Source: Streptomyces sp. NRRL F-5122 (GTDB lineage: Bacteria > Actinomycetota > Actinomycetes > Streptomycetales > Streptomycetaceae). Taken from it: a stretch of DNA of 64,000 bases. The notes below the pieces were generated by a model. It was given only the letters and a program-made list of their open reading frames with translations. It did not search any database and was not told the DNA's origin. Positions 52,370 to 61,817 of this stretch are shown in pieces. The translations under genes were made by a program, and so were the position numbers. The stretch covers positions 42,834 to 106,833 of the forward strand of contig NZ_LMWH01000242.1 in assembly GCF_001507435.1 (NCBI RefSeq), given 5' to 3'. Each line of letters begins with the position of its first letter. Position 1 is the stretch's first letter.

Positions 52370-53800
52370 ATGACGGAAACGGAATCCATCGCCTACGACG
52401 TAGTGGTGCTCGGCGCCGGACCCGTGGGGGAGAACGTCGCCGACCGCACGCGTGCGGCCGGCCTCTCCACCGCGGTCGTGGAGAGCGAACTGGTCGGCGG
52501 CGAGTGCTCGTACTGGGCGTGCATGCCCAGCAAGGCCCTGCTGCGGCCGGTGATCGCCCGCGCCGACGCCCGCCGCGTGCCCGGCCTCGCCCAGCTGGCG
52601 CAGGGCGACCTCGATGTGCCCGCGGTCCTGGCCTACCGCGACTACGAGGTCTCGGACTGGAAGGACGACGGCCAGGTCGCCTGGCTGGACGGCGTCGGGG
52701 CCGACCTCTACCGGGGTCAGGGACGGCTCGCCGGGCCGCGCACGGTCACCGTGACCGGGCCCGACGGAGAACAACGCGTGCTCACTGCGCGGCACGCGGT
52801 GGCCGTGTGCACGGGCAGCCGCGCCCTGTTGCCCGGCCTTCCGGGGCTCAGCGAGGTGAAGCCCTGGACGAGCCGCGAGGCGACGAGCGCCAAGGATGCC
52901 CCGGGCCGCCTGGTCGTCGTGGGCGGAGGCGTGGTCGCCGTCGAGATGGCCACGGCCTGGCAGGCCCTGGGCTCCCGGGTGACCCTCCTGGTCCGCGGCA
53001 AGGGCCTGCTGTCGCGTATGGAGCCCTTCGCCGGGGAACTGGTCGCCGAGGCACTCACGGAGGCGGGAGCGGACGTACGCACCGGCACCTCGATCGAGTC
53101 GGTACGGCGCGAGGGCGGCACGCTCGTCGTCGTCACGGACACCGGTGACCGTATCGAGGCCGACGAGATCCTCTTCGCCACCGGCCGTGCGCCCCGCACC
53201 GAGGACATCGGGCTCGAAACCGTCGGCCTGGAGCCCGGTTCCTGGCTCTCGGTCGACGACACACTGAGGGTCACCGACAGCGAATGGCTGTACGCGGTCG
53301 GTGACGTCAACCATCGGGCGCTTCTCACCCACCAGGGCAAGTACCAGGCGCGTATCGCGGGAGCGGCGATCGCGGCCCGCGCGGCGGGTGTCCCGCTGCT
53401 GGAGACGGACCGCTGGGGCGCCCATGCCGCGACCGCCGACCACGCGGCCGTCCCTCAGGTGGTCTTCACAGACCCGGAGGCGGCGGCCGTGGGGCTCTCC
53501 CTCGCCGAGGCGGAGGAGGCGGGCCGCCGTGTGCGGGCCGTCGACGTCGACCTGTCACGGGTGGCGGGGGCCGGCCTGTACGCCGACGGCTACCGCGGCC
53601 GTGCCCGCATGGTCGTCGACCTGGACAGCGAGACCCTGCTCGGCGTCACGCTGGTCGGCCCCGGTGTCGGCGAACTGATCCACTCGGCGAGCATCGCGAT
53701 CGCCGGCGAGGTGCCGATCAACCGTCTGTGGCATGCCGTGCCGTCGTACCCGACGATCAGTGAGGTCTGGCTGCGCCTGCTCGAGGCGTACCGGGGCTGA
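52370..53800 (+). CDS. FAD-dependent pyridine nucleotide-disulfide oxidoreductase
   Basis: 476 aa from ATG 52370. FAD motif VVLGAGPVGENVADRTRAAG; active disulfide in GGECSYWACMPSKALLRP (C-x4-C); NAD(P) motif VVVGGGVVAVEMATAWQALG; second FAD motif WLYAVGDVNHRALL; C-terminal catalytic His-Glu region LWHAVPSYPTISEVWL. It belongs to the lipoamide dehydrogenase/mercuric and mycothione reductase fold. The CSYWAC variant marks an actinobacterial subgroup of uncertain substrate. Divergent from thioredoxin. Confidence 0.9.
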   Translation: MTETESIAYDVVVLGAGPVGENVADRTRAAGLSTAVVESELVGGECSYWACMPSKALLRPVIARADARRVPGLAQLAQGDLDVPAVLAYRDYEVSDWKDDGQVAWLDGVGADLYRGQGRLAGPRTVTVTGPDGEQRVLTARHAVAVCTGSRALLPGLPGLSEVKPWTSREATSAKDAPGRLVVVGGGVVAVEMATAWQALGSRVTLLVRGKGLLSRMEPFAGELVAEALTEAGADVRTGTSIESVRREGGTLVVVTDTGDRIEADEILFATGRAPRTEDIGLETVGLEPGSWLSVDDTLRVTDSEWLYAVGDVNHRALLTHQGKYQARIAGAAIAARAAGVPLLETDRWGAHAATADHAAVPQVVFTDPEAAAVGLSLAEAEEAGRRVRAVDVDLSRVAGAGLYADGYRGRARMVVDLDSETLLGVTLVGPGVGELIHSASIAIAGEVPINRLWHAVPSYPTISEVWLRLLEAYRG

Positions 53801-53855
53801 CGATGTCACCGGCGGGGGACACCCGGGCCCCCGCCTCGCTCCATGAGGACGGCGA

Positions 53856-53883
53856 GGCGCCCGCGGAACCTGCCGCGGGCGCC
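53856..53883. terminator. Hairpin terminator after disulfide oxidoreductase
   Basis: Perfect 11-bp stem GGCGCCCGCGG/CCGCGGGCGCC with a 6-nt loop, 55 nt after the stop. Confidence 0.7.
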
Positions 53884-54012
53884 CTCCCCGTACGGTCCAT
53901 GACTCCTGAGCGGCAAACCAACTGCGAGGCGGATTCAGGGCGTTCGTCCCCGCAGTCGCCGCACCGGTCCCCGGCTCCGCACGGACTCGGTGCCTGAACC
54001 GGATCCGTCGCG

Positions 54013-54351
54013 TCAGTCGAACTTCACGTACTTGAAGACATGCCCGAACTCTCCGGGACCGATGGTGCTCTGGGCTTCGCCCCGACAGCCGCTGGACTGG
54101 TAGGAACGAACCCTCCGGTCCGTGTTGTTCGACGAGTAGAACGGAGGGTTGTTCCCGGAGAGGGTGTAACAGCGGCCCGACTGCGGGGAGGACAGCGCTC
54201 CGTCCAGCGCACCCACTCCGGAGGTGCTCCAGGAGAAGTCCCCGGTCGCCGCGTGCGCGGGCGCCGGCAGCAGTGCCAGCACAGCGGCAGCCAGCAGCCC
54301 CGGGCCGGTCGCCCGCACGATCTTCACGCCATACATTTCAGCAGACTCCAA
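54013..54351 (-). CDS. Small secreted protein
   Basis: 112 aa, or 107 aa from the ATG at 54336. Sec signal peptide: VKIVRATGPGLLAAAVLALL then PAPAHA with cleavage expected after AHA. The mature part holds two cysteines in SGRCYTLSGNNPPFY and SSGCRGEAQSTIGPGEFG, likely one disulfide. No family recognised. Directly downstream of the SGNH gene, nine bases after its stop, so co-transcribed. Confidence 0.7.
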   Translation of the reverse strand: MESAEMYGVKIVRATGPGLLAAAVLALLPAPAHAATGDFSWSTSGVGALDGALSSPQSGRCYTLSGNNPPFYSSNNTDRRVRSYQSSGCRGEAQSTIGPGEFGHVFKYVKFD

Positions 54352-54360
54352 TCTTCGCGA

Positions 54361-55185
54361 TTATTTCGCCCGCAGTGTTTCCCTATGGAACATGGAATTT
54401 AGAATCCAGTTCCCGAGACGCAGTTCGGATTGCTTGCTGAGGTGACTCGGGCCGTATACGGGAGTCCCGGAAATCTCTTTCGGGCACTGATTCAAATCGT
54501 TGCACAGCTGGTGATGGGTATCCAGGTGGTGCACCCTGGGATATTTCTTGCTGAATTCCAGAAGGATCCCGGAGTATGCGACCGTCACCGAACCCGGGTA
54601 GTGTGCGCCCGGCCATCCCAGCAGATACACCGGTGTGCGCCTCTCGGAGAGGATCCGGACAGCCTTGTCGAGACTGGTGACGAACCTTTTTCTCGCCTCT
54701 TCGTCGAGAATCGTCACCGGCTTCCCGGTCGGGGTGACCGGCTGCGCCATGGTGTCCATCTGGACGCTCATCAAAACCGCGTCCGGACGCACATGGTCCA
54801 TCAGGGAGGGCCACTCGACCTCCCACTTCGGGCAAACCGTGGAGTGCTGGACGCGGATCCCGCAGCCGCCTTTCGCGGCATCCGTGACTTTCCCTTTTCC
54901 GGCAAGGGCCGTCGTAATCCCGGCGGCCGTGGCCATCCCCCAGGAGTCGCCGACCACCAGCACTTTCTTCCCTTCCGTGCCCGGCAGCAGGGTGGGGTCG
55001 CCCCACGGGGGGAGACCGGTGTTACGCGAGGCTGAAGGCCTTTCGGGGTACAGGCACGGAGCGGAGTAGCACGGAATGTCCGAGCGCCTCGGCTCTTGAG
55101 CGGCCCCCGGGGCGGCACTCAGGCACCCGAAAATTCCGGTTGCCAGGCACAGGGATACGCCTTTCAGGACTTGAAACGCGGGCAT
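54361..55185 (-). CDS. Exported SGNH-fold hydrolase/acyltransferase domain protein
   Basis: 274 aa from ATG 55185. Signal peptide LKGVSLCLATGIFGCLSAAP. SGNH block I VLVVGDSWGMATAAGITTAL, the Gly block GGCGIRVQHSTVC, and the C-terminal VYGPSHLSKQSELRLGNWIL with the catalytic His. It resembles the SGNH domain fused to OafA-type acyltransferases but stands alone. Divergent from a second SGNH gene, with a membrane acyltransferase next to that one. Confidence 0.85.
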   Translation of the reverse strand: MPAFQVLKGVSLCLATGIFGCLSAAPGAAQEPRRSDIPCYSAPCLYPERPSASRNTGLPPWGDPTLLPGTEGKKVLVVGDSWGMATAAGITTALAGKGKVTDAAKGGCGIRVQHSTVCPKWEVEWPSLMDHVRPDAVLMSVQMDTMAQPVTPTGKPVTILDEEARKRFVTSLDKAVRILSERRTPVYLLGWPGAHYPGSVTVAYSGILLEFSKKYPRVHHLDTHHQLCNDLNQCPKEISGTPVYGPSHLSKQSELRLGNWILNSMFHRETLRAK

Positions 55186-55532
55186 TTTCGCCAGCCCTTC
55201 CAGCGAAGGAAACAGACAGTTCACGAACGGATTTCGAGAACTCGGCGGACCAGAGGGTACTGGCGAAGAACGGCCGGACGGCCGCCCAACATGGCGAGGC
55301 CGGTAGGAATTACACCTGATCGGCCCTGGGCGACTCGAAGGATGCCACCGCACGATGCGCGCAAACTGGCGTGCCGGAACTTCATACGGACGGCCCGACG
55401 GCTAACCTCCTGGTGGCCAATCCGATTCCTTCCGACGGCGGTGCGGGCGTTGTTCCGTCTGATTGCAGCGCTTCTGCGCGTGGAATCCACAAACGCCGTC
55501 CGACGATGACGGACTCCCGAGAATCCAGGTGG
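55186..55532. other. Divergent promoter region between two SGNH genes
   Basis: No gene seen. It must contain both outward promoters; I could not single out an operator. Confidence 0.5.
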
Positions 55533-56357
55533 ATGATGATGTTGATGCGACGAAGAATTCGCGAACTCGGCGTCGCAGGAGCGGTCGCCGTGCTGGCGTG
55601 CGCCTGCAGCTCGCACCATGATGAGAAGACCACGGCGACGCACTCAAAAGCCGTAGCGGGCAGTGCTGGTGAACCACACTACGGAGCAGAGGTTCCCGCT
55701 CTCGGCTCCCCTTCGCTCTCCCGCGCGGTGACCGGCAAGACCGTCCTGGTGGTGGGCGACTCCTGGTCCGCCAGCATCGGTCTGGGCATGAGCGAGGTCG
55801 CGGCCTCCCACAACACCATCGTGAACGCGGGACTCGGCGGCTGCGGAATCCTGCTTCCTCCGGGCAAGGAGACCCCGGCAGCCTGCCGCACGTGGCCAGC
55901 CCAATGGCCCGCCTATCTGAAGAAGTACAAGCCCGACGCCACCCTACTGACCGTCGGCTTCTGGGACGTCACCCCCCAGCGGCTGGCAGGCGACCGGGAG
56001 GCCCGCGATCTCACCTCGCCGACCCACGAGACGGCCTTCCGGGACCGGCTGGGCCAGGCGATCTCCATTCTGACCAGCCGGAACACCCCGTTGTTCCTGA
56101 TGACTTCACAGCAGGTCGGCAACCCGAAGTACCGCTCCTCCGCCCTGGTGATGAACCGGCTCCTGCGGGAAGCCGCAGCGAAACACCCCGGTGTGCGGCT
56201 ACTGGATCTGCGCGGCCAGTTGTGCAATGACGCCGGCTGTCCCCGAGTCCTCGCGGGCACAAAGGTCTACGACCCCACGGAGCACCCCACCAAACCCGCC
56301 CGCGCACGACTGGCCGACTGGGCCCTGAACGCCATGTTCGCCAGGGACGGTGCCTGA
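55533..56357 (+). CDS. SGNH-domain lipoprotein
   Basis: About 274 aa; ATG 55533 chosen as it follows AGGTGG, with 55506 possible. RRRIRELGVAGAVAVLACAC is a lipoprotein signal (lipobox LACAC). SGNH block I TVLVVGDSWSASIGLGMSEV, Gly block LGGCGILLPPGKETPAAC, and the His block VYDPTEHPTKPARARLADWA. It overlaps the start of the acyltransferase-3 gene by a few bases, so both are made together and probably form a split OafA-like acyl-transfer system acting on a surface glycan. Confidence 0.85.
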   Translation: MMMLMRRRIRELGVAGAVAVLACACSSHHDEKTTATHSKAVAGSAGEPHYGAEVPALGSPSLSRAVTGKTVLVVGDSWSASIGLGMSEVAASHNTIVNAGLGGCGILLPPGKETPAACRTWPAQWPAYLKKYKPDATLLTVGFWDVTPQRLAGDREARDLTSPTHETAFRDRLGQAISILTSRNTPLFLMTSQQVGNPKYRSSALVMNRLLREAAAKHPGVRLLDLRGQLCNDAGCPRVLAGTKVYDPTEHPTKPARARLADWALNAMFARDGA

Positions 56358-57567
56358 GGTGTCGCTGGTCCTCGAACCACCCCCGGCCACAGTCGAGAGA
56401 CAGACTCTGCACCGGAGAATCGGCGCGATCGACGGCCTGCGCGCCGTCGCCGTCGCCGCGGTCATCGCGTTCCACTACGGGGCCGGGCTCGACGGCGGCT
56501 TCCTCGGCGTCGATCTCTTCTTCGTCATCTCGGGGTTCGTCATCACCCGGCTGCTCCTGGCGGAACGAGCCCGAACCCCGCGCCCCTCACTTGCCGGATT
56601 CTGGTTCCGGCGAGTCAAGCGGCTACTGCCCGCCGTCCTGTTGGTGGTCGCAGCCGTCCAGGCGTGGGTGCTCCTGCAGGACCCTCCAGGGCTGCGTCCC
56701 ACTGTCAACGCCCAGACACTGGCTGCCCTCACGTACACGTCCAACTGGTACGCGATCCTCGGACACATCGACTACTGGGACGTGGCCCAGGAGCAGGCGC
56801 CGCTGAACCACCTGTGGTCGCTGGCCGTCGAGGAGCAGTTCTACCTCCTGTGGCCCCTCGTGCTGATCGGGCTCACCGCCGGGGGAGCCCGATGGATCCG
56901 CCATCCCCACCGGCCCCTCCTCGCGACCGCCGCGGTCTGCTATCTGCTGGCGCACCTGCTCTACCTTCCCGGCGCCCAGGATCGCGCCTATCTGGGCACC
57001 GATACCCGGGCCGGGGCGCTCCTGCTCGGAGCCGCCATCGCCTTCCGCCCGGGCCTGCTCTCCCGGTTCTCCTGGCCGGCGGTAGCGGCCCTCGGCTGGC
57101 TGTGGTGCACGGCGGACATCGACACACCCGCGTTCTACGCCTGGCAGCTGCCCCTGGCGGGGATCGCGGCGGCCGCCGTCATCGATGCCATCGCGCACGC
57201 GGACCGCTTCCGCAACGTACTGTCGTCCCGCGCGCTCCTCTGGCTCGGGCACCGCAGTTACGGGCTCTACCTGTGGCACTGGCCCGTTTGGGTCTATCTC
57301 GGTGTCAGCCACCCGGAGTGGGACCAGGGCACGAAGGCGGCCGTGGCCCTCTGCATGTCCGTCCTGCTCTCCGCGGCCGGCTACCTGCTGATCGAACGCC
57401 CCGTTCGCCTCTCGTCCTGGCGCCCCCGTGCGCTTCTCCCTGTGCTGACCGTCTGCTGCGTCACGCTGGCCCTGGTCACCGCCATCCCCGTCACCCGCCC
57501 CGTGGACGCCCGCCACAACGGCCCGATCGTCACCGGACCGAACGTCTCCGACGGGAAGGGCAACTAG
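56350..57567 (+). CDS. Acyltransferase-3 family membrane protein (OafA-like)
   Basis: 405 aa; GTG 56350 overlaps the SGNH stop. About ten membrane helices. Signature RIGAIDGLRAVAVAAVIAFH (with the conserved His), FLGVDLFFVISGFVITRLLL, FWFRRVKRLLPAVLLVV (R-x-x-R-x-x-P), and LNHLWSLAVEEQFYLLWPLV. It carries acyl groups across the membrane to the periplasmic partner; the SGNH domain usually fused at the C-terminus is here a separate lipoprotein. Confidence 0.92.
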   Translation: MPEVSLVLEPPPATVERQTLHRRIGAIDGLRAVAVAAVIAFHYGAGLDGGFLGVDLFFVISGFVITRLLLAERARTPRPSLAGFWFRRVKRLLPAVLLVVAAVQAWVLLQDPPGLRPTVNAQTLAALTYTSNWYAILGHIDYWDVAQEQAPLNHLWSLAVEEQFYLLWPLVLIGLTAGGARWIRHPHRPLLATAAVCYLLAHLLYLPGAQDRAYLGTDTRAGALLLGAAIAFRPGLLSRFSWPAVAALGWLWCTADIDTPAFYAWQLPLAGIAAAAVIDAIAHADRFRNVLSSRALLWLGHRSYGLYLWHWPVWVYLGVSHPEWDQGTKAAVALCMSVLLSAAGYLLIERPVRLSSWRPRALLPVLTVCCVTLALVTAIPVTRPVDARHNGPIVTGPNVSDGKGN

Positions 57568-57625
57568 AGCGTGTATCGAACGCATCTTCAGGGCGGTTGC
57601 AGGGCTGCTCCGCTACTGTGCGGCC

Positions 57626-58324
57626 ATGGCCGACTTCGTACTGGTTGCAGGCGCGCGACTCGGGGCGTGGGCGTGGGACGACGTGGTGCCGTATCTGCGT
57701 GCGGCCGGCCATGGTGCCCACCCGTTGACGCTGTCCGGACTTGCTGACAAGCAGGGGGTGCCGGCCGGGCAGCAGACCCACGTCCAGGACGTCGTCGACG
57801 AGGTCGAACGCAAGGATCTTCGCGATGTCGTCCTGGTCGGTCACAGCTACTCGGGGATCCCCGTCGGTCAGGCCGCGGAGAGAATCGGCGAGCGGCTGGC
57901 ACGCGTGGTCTTCGTCGATTCCGCTGTTCCGGCCGACGGCGAGTCGTTCGTCTCCGCGTGGCCGGACGGCGGGGCGACGGTGAGGGCGTCGATCGCCGAG
58001 AACGGAGGATTCTGGCCGCTCGTGACCGCAGCACACTTCGACGGCCATGGCCTCGCCGATGAGCAGATCGCACGGATCGTGGGCGGTTCGACGCCGCATC
58101 CGGGCGCTACGCTGACCGAGCCTGCCGTGCTGGCCCGATCGCTTGCCGAACTTCCGGCGACGTACATCCTGTGCCTGCTCGCCGGAGCCGAGCCCGACGA
58201 AGACGTGACCAAGCTGCTGACCAGCGAGCACTGGCGGCTGGTCGAGATGAACACCGGACACTGGCCGATGTTCTCCCAGCCGCGCGAACTGGCGGACATC
58301 CTCCTCGACGCCGCGGGGGAGTGA
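57626..58324 (+). CDS. Alpha/beta hydrolase (esterase/salicylate-esterase-like)
   Basis: 232 aa. FVLVAGARLGAWAWDDVVPY (oxyanion region), nucleophile elbow VVLVGHSYSGIPVGQAAERI, and catalytic His in LVEMNTGHWPMFSQPRELAD. The short, lid-less layout resembles plant methyl-esterase-like bacterial hydrolases. Monocistronic, 58 bp after the acyltransferase gene. Confidence 0.88.
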   Translation: MADFVLVAGARLGAWAWDDVVPYLRAAGHGAHPLTLSGLADKQGVPAGQQTHVQDVVDEVERKDLRDVVLVGHSYSGIPVGQAAERIGERLARVVFVDSAVPADGESFVSAWPDGGATVRASIAENGGFWPLVTAAHFDGHGLADEQIARIVGGSTPHPGATLTEPAVLARSLAELPATYILCLLAGAEPDEDVTKLLTSEHWRLVEMNTGHWPMFSQPRELADILLDAAGE

Positions 58325-58459
58325 TCGAAGGCCGACGCTTGCGGGCCACCTTCAGGCGTGCATCGGGTGCACTGGTCCATGTCGGCTACGGGGAACCGCT
58401 TGTCGGGTGGCGGCCAGCGAAAGGTCCGGAGGGCCGACGGCTCGGGTGCGTTACCGGGT

Positions 58460-59125
58460 TCATCGGCCGGGCAGTGTGAACCCCAGTTCCGCCGCCGCTC
58501 GTTCGGGTGTCGGCTGCGCCCAACGCGCCATCACCGCCTCGTTCGTCGCCAGTGAGCGCAACTCGGCGCGGTCCAGATAGAGCACACCGTCCAGATGGTC
58601 CGTCTCGTGCTGGACGATGCGGGCCGGCCAGCCCGCGAACTCCTCGTCCACCACGGTGCCGTGTTCGTCCAGCGCCCGCAGCCGTACCCGCGCATGGCGG
58701 GCCACCACGGCCTGCCAGCCCGGCACGCTCAGGCAGCCCTCGAAGAACGCGGCCCGTTCGCCACCGAGCGCCTCGTACGACGGATTGACCAGCACCCGGA
58801 AGGGCTGCGGCAGCCGGCCGCGCGCCACCCTGACCTCCTCGGGCACGGGCGCCGGGTCCTCGATGACCGCGATCCGCAGCGGCACCCCGACCTGTGGGGC
58901 CGCGAGTCCCACCCCGGGCGCCGCGTGCATCGTCGTGCGCAGGGCCTTGACGAAGCGGGCCAGCAGCGCGGGCGACAACTGGCCGTCGTACGGCTCGGCT
59001 CCACGGCGGAGCACCGGGTGGCCGGCGGCGACGATCGGCAACGGGTCGCCGGCGACGAGGAGTTCTTCGACCAGCTCGGCGATCGGGCGGCCAGTGGGGT
59101 TCGTGCGGTCGACTTCGGATGCCAT
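58460..59125 (-). CDS. def: Peptide deformylase
   Basis: 221 aa. The three motifs are intact: GVGLAAPQVG, EGCLSVPGWQ and QHETDHLDG, holding the metal ligands Cys, His, His and the catalytic Glu. It removes the formyl group from nascent chains. It has longer N- and C-terminal arms than Escherichia-type enzymes, common for actinobacterial accessory deformylases. Confidence 0.95.
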   Translation of the reverse strand: MASEVDRTNPTGRPIAELVEELLVAGDPLPIVAAGHPVLRRGAEPYDGQLSPALLARFVKALRTTMHAAPGVGLAAPQVGVPLRIAVIEDPAPVPEEVRVARGRLPQPFRVLVNPSYEALGGERAAFFEGCLSVPGWQAVVARHARVRLRALDEHGTVVDEEFAGWPARIVQHETDHLDGVLYLDRAELRSLATNEAVMARWAQPTPERAAAELGFTLPGR

Positions 59126-59331
59126 CCGGCCAGCATGACAGCAGAAGCGCGAGGCGAGGGCGCTCGCCGGGCGTCGCTGTGGCAGATGTCACCGCACGGG
59201 GGACCGATATGTGACGCAGGTCACGAACGGCGCGGGGAACTCGTCCGCACGGCCCTCCGACTACTGGACCGCCACGTCCCGCCTTCCGGTGCGTGGCCCC
59301 GAGTCCGTCACCAGCCCCGGAGAAGCTGCCG

Positions 59332-60747
59332 ATGCCCACCGCTCCCACGACCACGACGGCCGAGCCGAGCCGGCCCGCCGCTCCCGACCCGTCCCGATGG
59401 GCGCCGCTGCGCCCGCTGGTGCTGCGCCTGCACTTCTACGCAGGCGTCCTCGTCGCCCCGTTCCTGCTGGTCGCGGCCGTGACCGGATTCCTGTACGCGG
59501 CGTCGTTCCAGGCCGAGAGGGTCGTCTACGCGCAGGAGACGACCGTCCCGGCCGGTGACAGCACACTGCCGATCGGCCGGCAGGTCGCCGCGGCACGCGC
59601 GGCACACCCCGAAGGCACGCTGTCGGCGGTACGGCTCTCCGCGGAGAAGGACGCCACCACCAGAGTGCTGCTGTCGGGTGTGCCCGGTGTGGACGAGGGC
59701 CATGTGCTCGCCGTCTTCGTCGACCCGTACACCGGCAGGGTGCGCGGCGCCTTGGAGCAGTACGGCTCCACCGGTGCCCTGCCGCTGCGCACCTGGATCG
59801 ACGAGTTCCACCGCGATCTGCACCTCGGCGAGAACGGCCGCCTCTACAGCGAACTCGCCGCCAGCTGGCTGTGGGTGATCGCCGGTGGCGGTCTGGTGCT
59901 GTGGTGCGCGCGCCGGCGGGCGCAGCGCAAGGTGCGTGGGACGAACGGCCGCCGTCGCACCCTCGGCCTGCACGGCACCGTCGGCGTCTGGACCGCCGCC
60001 GGATTCCTCTTCCTCTCCGCCACCGGCCTGACCTGGTCCACGTACGCGGGGGCGAACATCGACGAACTCCGCACCTTGCTGGGCCAGGCGACCCCGTCCA
60101 TCTCGGCGACCGTGGGCGGCGAGCACGCGGGCCACGGTTCGGCGGCGCGTGGGGACGGCCGGCACGGTGTGGGTCTGGACAGGGTGCTCGCTGCCGCGCG
60201 CGCCGAGGGCCTCACCGACCCTGTCGAGATCGTCCCGCCCGCCGACGCGTCCTCCGCCTACGTCGTCCGCCAGATCGAGCGCGGCTGGCCGGGCAAGCAG
60301 GACGCGGTTGCCGTCGAACCCGCCACCGGTGAGGTGCTCGACGTGCTGCGGTTCGCGGACTACCCGGTGCTGGCGAAGTTGACGCGCTGGGGCATCGACC
60401 TGCACACCGGTGTCCTGTTCGGACCGGTCAACCAGATCGCCCTGATGGGTCTGGCCCTCTCCCTGGTCCTGCTGATCGTGTGGGGATATCGCATGTGGTG
60501 GCAGCGGGGCCGCGCGGGCATGTTCGGGCGACCCGTGCCACGCGGTGCGTGGCAGCAGGTGCCCCCACAGATTCTCGTCCCGGGCATGGCAGCCGTAGCG
60601 GTGCTCGGCTACTTCGTGCCGCTGCTCGGGATCCCGCTGGCGGCGTTCCTGGCGGTGGACGTCGTCCTCGGTGAGATCGCCCACCGCCGGGGCCGAGGTT
60701 CCCGCGGGGGCCGGACGGCCCGGTCCGGCACGCTGACGCGCAACTAG
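59332..60747 (+). CDS. PepSY-domain membrane protein
   Basis: 471 aa from ATG 59332 with GGAG upstream. Four membrane helices: LHFYAGVLVAPFLLVAAVTG (first), WLWVIAGGGLVLWC (second), WTAAGFLFLSATGLTWS (third) and IALMGLALSLVLLIVWGYRM (fourth). External PepSY folds lie between 1-2 and 3-4, with EFHRDLHLGENGRL and GIDLHTGVLFGPVNQI (conserved His). This PepSY-TM architecture occurs in ferric/siderophore reductase-like proteins, so a role in metal or electron handling is plausible. No operon partner. Confidence 0.88.
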   Translation: MPTAPTTTTAEPSRPAAPDPSRWAPLRPLVLRLHFYAGVLVAPFLLVAAVTGFLYAASFQAERVVYAQETTVPAGDSTLPIGRQVAAARAAHPEGTLSAVRLSAEKDATTRVLLSGVPGVDEGHVLAVFVDPYTGRVRGALEQYGSTGALPLRTWIDEFHRDLHLGENGRLYSELAASWLWVIAGGGLVLWCARRRAQRKVRGTNGRRRTLGLHGTVGVWTAAGFLFLSATGLTWSTYAGANIDELRTLLGQATPSISATVGGEHAGHGSAARGDGRHGVGLDRVLAAARAEGLTDPVEIVPPADASSAYVVRQIERGWPGKQDAVAVEPATGEVLDVLRFADYPVLAKLTRWGIDLHTGVLFGPVNQIALMGLALSLVLLIVWGYRMWWQRGRAGMFGRPVPRGAWQQVPPQILVPGMAAVAVLGYFVPLLGIPLAAFLAVDVVLGEIAHRRGRGSRGGRTARSGTLTRN

Positions 60748-60886
60748 CGCGGCCAACCGGACGGGCACCATGGTGCCGGGTGGTCTCTCCCATCGGACTG
60801 ACCGGTGACATGGCGGCCCTTTGTGTCGCTCTTTCCGCCGGGGGAGCGGTGCCCATGGACCCCGCCGTGGCCGTTGCAACCCATGG

Positions 60887-60923
60887 GACGGCCCGTGCCC
60901 GGAAAAGCCGGGCACGGGCCGTC
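60887..60923. terminator. Strong hairpin terminator between convergent genes
   Basis: Perfect 16-bp stem GACGGCCCGTGCCCGG/CCGGGCACGGGCCGTC, loop AAAAG, 21 nt from the TPR gene's stop and downstream of the PepSY gene; serves both. Confidence 0.85.
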
Positions 60924-60944
60924 ACCGTCGTCACCTGCGGACCG

Positions 60945-61292
60945 TCACACCTGCGCGAAGTCGCCCCCGAACGCGGACGCGATCCGCAGATGCGGCTCCG
61001 CCTCGCCGTCGCGACCCTGCCGCTGCAGGGTGCGCCCCAGCAGCAGACGGGCGTAGTGCTCCACCGGGTCGCGCTCCACGATGATGTTCAACTCGGCCTC
61101 GGCGCGACGCAGTTGGGCCGAGTGGTAGTAGGCGCGGGCCAGCAGCAGCCGCGGTCCGGTCTGCTCCGGCACCTCGTCGACCAGCCCCTCCAGGACCCGC
61201 GCTGCCGCGTAGTAGTCCTTGGCGTCGAAGAACATCCGCGCCCGCTCCCAGCGCTCCGCAGGCGCCCCGTGGTCGTAGTACGTCGTTTCCAC
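60945..61292 (-). CDS. Tetratricopeptide-repeat protein
   Basis: 115 aa; GTG at 61292 behind GGAGG. Two to three TPR-like units: RWERARMFFDAKDYYAAARV, then TGPRLLLARAYYHSAQLRRA and HYARLLLGRTLQRQGRDGEA. It serves as a protein-interaction scaffold; partner unknown. Standalone. Confidence 0.85.
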   Translation of the reverse strand: METTYYDHGAPAERWERARMFFDAKDYYAAARVLEGLVDEVPEQTGPRLLLARAYYHSAQLRRAEAELNIIVERDPVEHYARLLLGRTLQRQGRDGEAEPHLRIASAFGGDFAQV

Positions 61293-61373
61293 TCGATACC
61301 TCCTTACGGGAGCTCACAACCGACCCGGATTGTTGAATATTCCACGACCATGCCCGGCCTGTTCCGGGAGAGG

Positions 61374-61817
61374 CTATGCGGCCGTCAGCTCGGTGTTCGC
61401 GCGCTGGAGGACCAGTGCCGGCACCCGCCCGGCCGTCTCCAGGTCCTCCTGGGGGATGCCCGCGTACAGCCGGGAGGCGACCTCCTTGCCCCCGTCCTGG
61501 ATGCCGTCGAGCAGCTCCCGGCCGCGGTCCGTGAAGGACACCCGGTCGTCGGCGGACATGTTCAGCATCCCGTTCGCGACAAGGCCCTCGACGGCCGTGG
61601 CGATCTCCGGCTCGTCGGTGGTCCTGAGTGCGTCGCGAACGAGACTCACGAGCGAGCCGCGCTCGAGGACCCCGCCGCGGTCCGCAAGCGTCCGCAGTGC
61701 CGAGGACTGGGTGAAGGTGGTGCCGGTGCGAGCAAGGATGCGCTCCAGCAGTGCGCGGCTCGCGTAGTGGGTGAGGCCGATGAGCCGGCCGTTGGCGACG
61801 GGAACGGGGTGGGTCAT
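61374..61817 (-). CDS. Winged-helix MarR-like accessory protein
   Basis: 147 aa from ATG 61817, which overlaps the ancestral TGA of the MarR gene (ATGA). ANGRLIGLTHYASRALLERI, TFTQSSALRTLADRGGVLER and VANGMLNMSADDRVSFTDRG suggest a divergent MarR-type winged helix. It is probably co-expressed with the MarR gene upstream, which now runs into it in frame because of a one-base insertion. Confidence 0.75.
   Translation of the reverse strand: MTHPVPVANGRLIGLTHYASRALLERILARTGTTFTQSSALRTLADRGGVLERGSLVSLVRDALRTTDEPEIATAVEGLVANGMLNMSADDRVSFTDRGRELLDGIQDGGKEVASRLYAGIPQEDLETAGRVPALVLQRANTELTAA

Noticed and set aside
53803..53997. Possible 64-aa gene after the disulfide oxidoreductase
   Set aside because: Crosses the terminator hairpin, has a Pro/Ser-rich sequence and no ribosome site of its own.
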